Origin: UCB3 sp964415605
GTDB lineage: Bacteria; Chloroflexota; Anaerolineae; Epilineales; Epilineaceae
DNA length: 26,532 nucleotides
Reading direction: 5' to 3'
Assembly (NCBI GenBank): GCA_964415605.1
Contig: CAYQBA010000051.1
Location: 1-26,532 of the forward strand
Shown here piece by piece: positions 22,037 to 26,532 of the stretch. The notes beneath the pieces are model-generated. The model had not been told where the DNA came from, did not search any database, and saw only the letters and a program-made list of their open reading frames with translations. How positions within the stretch are numbered: the stretch's first letter is position 1; each line of letters begins with the position of its first letter. Both the position numbers and the translations under genes were made by a program.

Positions 22037-23710
22037 TCAGAGCGGACCCAGGGCGATGCTCAGGGTCACGTTGGCGCTGGCGCGGGTCGCCGTGGTCATC
22101 GGCAGCCCGAGCAGCAGGTCGGTCTTCCCGTCGCCGTTGAAGTCGCCCATCGCCCACGGCGTGAGCTGGGCATCGTTCCATTCGGCATCGGGCGCGTCGG
22201 TGTCGAGGTCGAGCACCTCGGCGTCGGCCCAGCTGGTCTTGAAGAACTTCATCGACGTCAGGCCGGTCGCGCTCGTGCGGCCCGCGGCGCCCGGCACGCA
22301 GCCCGCGTTGGCCGCGCAGTGGCTCCCGAGCATGGCGCTCGCGCCCGTCGTGCCCGTCAGCAGGAGGTCGCGCCTGCCGTCGCCGTCGAGGTCGGCCGTG
22401 CGCCAGCCGTCGGTGCTGGACATGTGGCCGTAGCCCGCCTTGACGAACACGCGGTCGCTCTGCATGCGCGCGACCTTCCGGGCGACGTCCGGCCCGCCGA
22501 GCCAGATGTGCGTGTTGGCGCCGAAGCCCAGGACGATGTCGCGGACGGCGTCGCCGTTGACGTCCTCGAGGAAGAACGGCGCCGGGAAGAACGGCGTCGG
22601 CTCCGTGCCGCCGCCCGACGGGATGTAGCCGCGGCCGGGGTCCGGCGCCGGCGGCGGGACGTTCGGCCCCTCGCCGCCCTCCGCGGTGCCGTCGTAGAGA
22701 TCGCGCGGGCGCGCCAGCGTCACGGGCGCCAGCTCGGTAGACGCCAGGATCCCCGCGCCACCGGCGACCACCCGCAGCTCGTCCGGCAGGCCGCTGCCCG
22801 GGCAGCGGCGCGCGACGATGTCGGCCACGCGGTCGCCCGTCACGTCCGCCACGCCCGCCAGGCTGAGGCGACACACGCCGAGATCGGACCAGACCACGTC
22901 GTCGCGGAACGCCGTCGCCTTCTCCCACTGGCCGCCGCCGAACATCACCGCCACGGCGCTCGAGCCGGCACCCGCCGGCAGGACGGCGCCGAGCTGCTCG
23001 AGGTTGGCCATGAAGGCCGAGTCGAGGCCGAGGACGAGGTCGGCGCTGCGATCGCCGTTGACGTCGGCGAACGCCGGGGTGACCGTCGTGCCGGGGCCGA
23101 ACAGCGCGGCCTGGTCGCCGAGCTCGGCCCGGCGCTCGAAGGTCAGATCGCCGGCCGTGGCGCGGCCGAGCTCGACGACCTCCGCCTTGCCGCCGGCGCG
23201 CCACGCGCGGCGGCCCAGGACCACCGACACGCGCTGGGCCTCGTAGGCGCCCATGAGCTCGCTGCTGGTGAAGACGATGTCCTTGATGCCGTCGCCGTCG
23301 ACGTCGACGAGCGAGAGCGGCGAGCGGACGACCTCGGTGGTCAGCAGGAACGACGCCGTGGCCGATTGCGAGGTGTTGAGGTACGGCGCGACGAGGACGT
23401 CGAACTGGCGGGCGCTGCCCTGCGTCTGCGTCCCGGTGACCATCTCGTCCGTCCCGACCCACTCGACGACGAGGTCGTCCATGGCGTCGCCGTTGACGTC
23501 GCCGACGGCCCGCACGACGCACGTCAGCACGACGCGGCCGTTGGCGTTGGCGGCGCCGGCGGGCATGGTGGGCGGGCGGCTGCTGCACAGCCGGAGCGAC
23601 AGGTCCGGCGCCCGAGCGATGTCCGTCGGCGCGGCGTGCGTGGCCGACGCCGGCAGGCCGGTGGCCAGCGCCAGCCCCATCAGCACCGCGACTGAGATTC
23701 TGCTGCGCAT
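22037..23710 (-). CDS. Secreted FG-GAP/VCBS repeat protein
   Basis: 557 aa. A signal peptide occupies about residues 1-27 (MRSRISVAVLMGLALATGLPASATHA). At least seven Ca2+-loop repeats of the FG-GAP/VCBS kind are spread along the protein: DVNGDAMDDLV, DVDGDGIKDIV, DVNGDRSADLV, DVTGDRVADIV, DVNGDAVRDIV, DLDGDGRRDLL and DFNGDGKTDLL. Each is one blade of an integrin-like beta-propeller, so the whole is predicted to be one seven-bladed propeller binding calcium. Such proteins usually act outside the cell in binding or adhesion; no catalytic domain is present. The start at 23710 has GGAG 9 nt upstream; the extension to 23803 crosses the promoter region. It follows the PQQ-propeller gene by 190 bp. 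Confidence 0.9.
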   Translation of the reverse strand: MRSRISVAVLMGLALATGLPASATHAAPTDIARAPDLSLRLCSSRPPTMPAGAANANGRVVLTCVVRAVGDVNGDAMDDLVVEWVGTDEMVTGTQTQGSARQFDVLVAPYLNTSQSATASFLLTTEVVRSPLSLVDVDGDGIKDIVFTSSELMGAYEAQRVSVVLGRRAWRAGGKAEVVELGRATAGDLTFERRAELGDQAALFGPGTTVTPAFADVNGDRSADLVLGLDSAFMANLEQLGAVLPAGAGSSAVAVMFGGGQWEKATAFRDDVVWSDLGVCRLSLAGVADVTGDRVADIVARRCPGSGLPDELRVVAGGAGILASTELAPVTLARPRDLYDGTAEGGEGPNVPPPAPDPGRGYIPSGGGTEPTPFFPAPFFLEDVNGDAVRDIVLGFGANTHIWLGGPDVARKVARMQSDRVFVKAGYGHMSSTDGWRTADLDGDGRRDLLLTGTTGASAMLGSHCAANAGCVPGAAGRTSATGLTSMKFFKTSWADAEVLDLDTDAPDAEWNDAQLTPWAMGDFNGDGKTDLLLGLPMTTATRASANVTLSIALGPL

Positions 23711-23808
23711 CTTCGTAGTCTCCTTGACCCGAGTTGCCTCGGTGGGCCGACCGGGTTGACACGGCCGGGCGATTCGGAAAACCAATACCACGACATCGCT
23801 CAAGCGCT

Positions 23809-23837
23809 TATCGAATCATTATACCCCCTCTTGTCAA
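23809..23837 (-). promoter_or_regulatory. AT-rich promoter region of the FG-GAP gene
   Basis: The minus strand has a perfect TTGACA (23837-23832) and a perfect TATAAT (23823-23818), but only 8 nt apart. Using TTGACA with a normal 17-nt spacer would need the poor -10 TCGATA. Either TATAAT works without its -35 or two signals overlap. The predicted leader is roughly 95-110 nt. Confidence 0.4.
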
Positions 23838-23900
23838 GCCCTTCGCGGCCGCCCTCCGCCGCGCGCGGCCGCGCGCGCCGTCGCCATACCCCGGCGGCCG

Positions 23901-25940
23901 TCACGGCCGCGCCCGCCCCGTGTTCCGGATGTCGCCGCGTGCCGTCGGCCAGCGGGCTTCGGGATCCAGCCCCTTCGACTCGGTGGCGATGGCAACGACC
24001 ACACCGGACCCGAGCGGGGCGTACACGACGCCGCCGTCGCCCATCTGCAGCGCGCCCGTCACCGCGTCGCCGGCGTCGTGCGACCAGGCCTCGGCGCCGT
24101 CGGTCGTCCGGAAGGCGCGCAGCGATGTCCCGACCCCGACGTAGAGCATGCCCGCGTCCCCGAGCACCGGGGCGCCGAGGACAGCGGCCGGCAGGGTCTT
24201 GGCCCACTTGAAGCGCGGCACCTGGCCCGTGCCCCCCGCGAGCGGCACGGCCAGCGCGACGAGCCGGCCGCCGTTGTCGGCGTAGTACAGGTCGACCAGC
24301 CCCGTGGCGGGGTCCGCGCGGCCCAGGATCGGCGCGTCCACGACAAGGCCGGCCATGAAGTGGTCCCACAGCTTGACCGGCGGCGCGGCCGAGACGTCGA
24401 ACGCCACGAGCCGCGGGGGCGTCCCCTGAACCTGAAACACCACCGCCGTCCCGGACGCCGCCAGAGACGACACCGCCCCCTCGCCGACGTCGGCCGAGGC
24501 GAGCATGCCGGACGGGCCGAGGACGAGCAGCTTGGGCGGCACCTGCTCGGTGACGGCCGGGATGGGGGTCGACCGGATGGGTGGGGGGAGGCTGCTGGGC
24601 GACCGTGGCGGCGTGGCGGACGGGAACACGGTCGTCGGGCTGCGGTTGGCGGTCGGCGTGGACAAGGCCGTCGACGTCGGCAGGGCGGTCGAGGTGGCCT
24701 GCAGCGGCGACGCCGCCAGCGGCGTCGGGCTCGCCGGCGGTACCGGCGGCAGCGGGCGCGGCGGGACAGTCGGCTGACCCGGCGGTGGGACCGCCGACGG
24801 AGGGACGGACGACACGGTTGGCTCGGCGCGCGGTGGGCCCGACGACACCGTTGCGCCGGCCGAAGGGGCCGGCGACACCGCCCCCTTCAAGGCCACCGGC
24901 ACGTAGAGACGCGGATCGCTCGGGGGCGTCGCGGTGCTGCGGGCCGGTGGACCGGTCTGCGTGACGGTGGGTGGCCCGATGCGGGTGGCGGTCGGCGGCC
25001 CTCCGATCGGCGGGGTCGGGGTGGCGCGGGCGGTTGCGGTTGGCGGCAAGGTGCGCGATGGCATGCGCGACGGGGTCGGCAGCCCGAACGGTGTCGCGGT
25101 CGGCGCGGTGAGCGCCACCGTGCGCATGAAGCCGTTGGCCACCACCACGACGCGGTCGTCGGCGAGCACGACGGGCGACCCGGTCACGCCGCCGGACACG
25201 GCGATGGGGTAGCTCGGCAAGAGGAACCCCCGCGCGTCGAACGCCAGGATCGAGCCCCCCAGCACGGGCTGCGGGCCCGTGGTGGCGGCGTAGACGTGGC
25301 CGGCGCGGCTCAGCGCCGGGCCGACGACGATCTGGCTGGCCGCTCCGAACTCCTCGTGGATCCACTGCGGCGAGCCGTCGACGGCGTTGAGCGCGAAGAA
25401 GAAGTTGGGCGTCGCCGCGCCGTCGCCGGCGAAGAGCGTCCCGTCGTCGGCCACCGCCGGACCGGCCGCGAACGCCTGCGCCCGGAAGCCGAACGCGTTG
25501 TGCTCGGCGTAGTCGAAGGCCCAGCGCGCGGCGCCGCCGCACGTGACGGCGTGCACCAGGCCGTTGGTCGTCGCGAAGTAGACGCCGCGGTCCGCGGCGA
25601 CGGCCGCCGCGCCTTCGACGGGGGCCGTCGTCCCGAGCCGCCAGACCTCGGTGCCGGGCGAATTCCCGGCCGGCGGGCAGTCGGCCTGCTGTTGGGCGTC
25701 GCCGCGGCCAAGGGCCTCCGCGCTTGCCGGTCCCGCGCTGGCCGGTCCCGCACCGGCCGGTTGCGCGGCGGCCGGTTGCGCGGCGGCCAGCGTGACCGCT
25801 CCGGCGCCGAGGAGCGCCAGGCCCGCACGTTGCACCGCTGTGCGTCGATTCGACCGCATCCGCGGCTTCTCCACGTCGTCCATGCGCTCGGCGTTGTCCA
25901 TGCTCTCGGCTCCCGGCAGTCGCATCGTCGACGGATACAT
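23901..25940 (-). CDS. Exported PQQ-type beta-propeller protein with inserted Pro/Thr region
   Basis: 679 aa from ATG 25940, which has GGGAGGG directly upstream; ATG 25958 is an alternative. An N-terminal NRRTAVQRAGLALLGAGAVTLAAA (two conserved parts: RR at 32-33 and the hydrophobic core) resembles a twin-arginine signal, though the cytosolic lead of about 30 residues is long. Residues about 95-275 carry PQQ-like blades (GVYFATTNGLVHAV, GSPQWIHEEFGA, HVYAATTGPQ). A Pro/Thr-rich region (280-470) interrupts the propeller and contains LYVPVALKG at 345-353. Blades resume at about 478-660 (VKLWDHF, FKWAKTLP, GAEAWSHD), ending WPTARGDIRNTG, a typical last blade. Likely a binding or scaffold propeller rather than a PQQ enzyme, since no catalytic residues were recognised. 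Confidence 0.86.
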   Translation of the reverse strand: MYPSTMRLPGAESMDNAERMDDVEKPRMRSNRRTAVQRAGLALLGAGAVTLAAAQPAAAQPAGAGPASAGPASAEALGRGDAQQQADCPPAGNSPGTEVWRLGTTAPVEGAAAVAADRGVYFATTNGLVHAVTCGGAARWAFDYAEHNAFGFRAQAFAAGPAVADDGTLFAGDGAATPNFFFALNAVDGSPQWIHEEFGAASQIVVGPALSRAGHVYAATTGPQPVLGGSILAFDARGFLLPSYPIAVSGGVTGSPVVLADDRVVVVANGFMRTVALTAPTATPFGLPTPSRMPSRTLPPTATARATPTPPIGGPPTATRIGPPTVTQTGPPARSTATPPSDPRLYVPVALKGAVSPAPSAGATVSSGPPRAEPTVSSVPPSAVPPPGQPTVPPRPLPPVPPASPTPLAASPLQATSTALPTSTALSTPTANRSPTTVFPSATPPRSPSSLPPPIRSTPIPAVTEQVPPKLLVLGPSGMLASADVGEGAVSSLAASGTAVVFQVQGTPPRLVAFDVSAAPPVKLWDHFMAGLVVDAPILGRADPATGLVDLYYADNGGRLVALAVPLAGGTGQVPRFKWAKTLPAAVLGAPVLGDAGMLYVGVGTSLRAFRTTDGAEAWSHDAGDAVTGALQMGDGGVVYAPLGSGVVVAIATESKGLDPEARWPTARGDIRNTGRARP
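24921..25103 (-). repeat. Low-complexity tract coding for Pro/Thr linker
   Basis: About 180 bp of irregular GGTCGGCGGT-like units encode the first Pro/Thr segment inserted between the two halves of the propeller. Confidence 0.5.
25726..25785. repeat. Four tandem 15-bp units
   Basis: Four successive 15-bp units beginning GCCGGT: two of the form GCCGGTCCCGC plus 4 bases (25726-25755) and two identical GCCGGTTGCGCGGCG (25756-25785). They encode an Ala/Pro/Gly pentapeptide repeat right after the signal peptide of the PQQ-propeller protein. Confidence 0.8.
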
Positions 25941-26048
25941 GAACCCTCCCGCGCGCATCGGTTAGACACGCGGCGCCAAGTGGCGGGCGGTGCCGCGAGC
26001 GGGATCGCAATCGGTGATCCTGTCGTACGATCCGGCGACGCGTGTTGT

Positions 26049-26074
26049 GACACGCCGCACCTGACGAAGGTTCC
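26049..26074 (-). promoter_or_regulatory. Possible ECF-type promoter of the PQQ-propeller gene
   Basis: On the minus strand GGAACCTT (from 26074) is followed, 15 nt after GGAAC, by CGTGTC (26054-26049). It shares the GGAACCTT element with the site upstream of the transposase-like ORF. The -10 part is a poor match, so this is tentative. Confidence 0.25.
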
Positions 26075-26127
26075 ACCCAAGGGGTTGCATGTGGCGGGTC
26101 GGGAGGCGCGGGGCCCACACCACCCCC

Positions 26128-26155
26128 TTCCCAATCGCACGTCCGGCGTTATAAT
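26128..26155 (+). promoter_or_regulatory. Promoter of the last, partial gene
   Basis: TTCCCA (26128-26133), a 16-nt spacer and a perfect TATAAT (26150-26155). Transcription near 26162 would leave a leader of about 116 nt before the ATG at 26278. Confidence 0.5.
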
Positions 26156-26277
26156 CGCCCATTGCCGCCCGCGTGTCACGCCCTGGCCCCGGCGCGGCGT
26201 CTTGACACCGTGGGCGCCGCGATGGTCCCGCGGTGCCCGCCGCCCGCCTATCCGATCACACCCGAGGTGCCGCGACC

Positions 26278-26532
26278 ATGAAGATCCGCCCGCCGACTGC
26301 CGCCGCCGTTGTGCTCGCCGCCATGCTGCTCGCCGCCTTGTCGCCGCTTCACGGCGCCGCCGGCTCTCGCGCCGCGCCGGCCGTCCCGCCCCCGCCGGGG
26401 GCGCCCGTCGGCAGCGTGCTGGTCGGGTTGGACGGCCCGAGCGTCGTGGCCGATCTGGCGGCCGCGGGGCGCTTGCCCGCGACCGGCCGGCGCGCGTGGA
26501 CCACGGGCGACGCCGACGTCCACGCCGACGCC
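26278..26532 (+). CDS. N-terminus of a secreted protein, cut by window end
   Basis: 85 codons are visible and the frame is still open at the last base. GAGG lies 10 nt before the ATG. The first 30 residues are a clear signal peptide (MKIRPPTAAAVVLAAMLLAA then LSPLHGAAGS). After a Pro-rich spacer the segment GSVLVGLDGPSVVADLA resembles the start of an inhibitor-I9/propeptide domain of subtilisin-like proteases, where a VxLDGP strand is common. That assignment is inference from about 15 residues. The domain content lies outside the window. Confidence 0.75.
   Translation, partial: MKIRPPTAAAVVLAAMLLAALSPLHGAAGSRAAPAVPPPPGAPVGSVLVGLDGPSVVADLAAAGRLPATGRRAWTTGDADVHADA

Larger units (their letters stand above)
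25941..26277. other. Divergent intergenic region
   Basis: About 337 bp between the PQQ-propeller gene (minus) and the last gene (plus). It contains a plus-strand promoter at 26128-26155, a possible ECF-type minus promoter at 26049-26074, and the inverted repeat GCGTGT-TGTG-ACACGC at about 26040-26055. No gene is seen in it. Confidence 0.55.

Noticed and set aside
19628..23695. Very long plus-strand frame opposite thrS and the FG-GAP gene (1355 codons)
   Set aside because: It is antisense to two well-supported genes; the translation is Arg/Ala/Val/His-rich without domains, as expected from high GC on the opposite strand.
1..26532. tRNA or rRNA genes
   Set aside because: No T-loop GTTCGAAT-like segment in a tRNA-like frame and no rRNA-like stretch was found by eye.

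Overview
The window is GC-rich (about 70% or more over most of its length) and reads as chromosome of a bacterium that is probably a member of the Chloroflexota (Anaerolineae/Ardenticatenia-like). The basis is indirect: several large secreted proteins carry long Thr-Pro linkers followed by a short YLP-type motif, there is a LysM-Gmad2 protein, and a transposase-like ORF has an N-terminus I associate with that phylum. No rRNA, tRNA or CRISPR array was seen.

Layout. 1-3221: ychF (minus), a secreted beta-sandwich protein (plus) and mscL (plus). 3241-6898: metG and a double von Willebrand A (vWA) secreted protein, both minus. 7014-7803: a DtxR/MntR-family metalloregulator (plus) with a clear sigma-70 promoter and a perfect 14-bp palindrome just after the predicted transcription start. 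7879-10682: a lower-GC accessory island on minus, made of a three-Cys-motif DUF5131 (phage Gp37/Gp68) protein, its TcmP partner, and an RNase-H-fold DUF429-like protein. 10804-12615: a second, glycine-rich vWA secreted protein. 12617-14063: a decayed stretch ending in a truncated transposase-like ORF. 14115-18623: a compact glcD-glcE-glcF glycolate oxidase operon preceded by a small four-helix membrane protein. 18624-19140: non-coding, with an inverted pair of GC-rich repeats. 19141-25940: LysM-Gmad2 protein, thrS, an FG-GAP/VCBS repeat protein and a PQQ-type beta-propeller protein, all minus. 26278 to the end: the start of another secreted protein (plus).

How the parts relate. Housekeeping genes (ychF, metG, thrS, mscL) alternate with exported surface or extracellular proteins. 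The glc genes form the only clear metabolic unit: glycolate (or a related 2-hydroxy acid) is oxidised by GlcD/GlcE flavin subunits and electrons pass through the GlcF iron-sulfur clusters. The two vWA proteins are partial paralogues that flank the island. The island is the best candidate for an accessory system: a CX6CX2C protein is translationally coupled to a methyltransferase-like partner, with a predicted nuclease-fold protein next to it. Regulatory reading suggests two leaderless genes (metG and the second vWA gene), each with TATACT exactly 7 nt before the start codon and no Shine-Dalgarno sequence.
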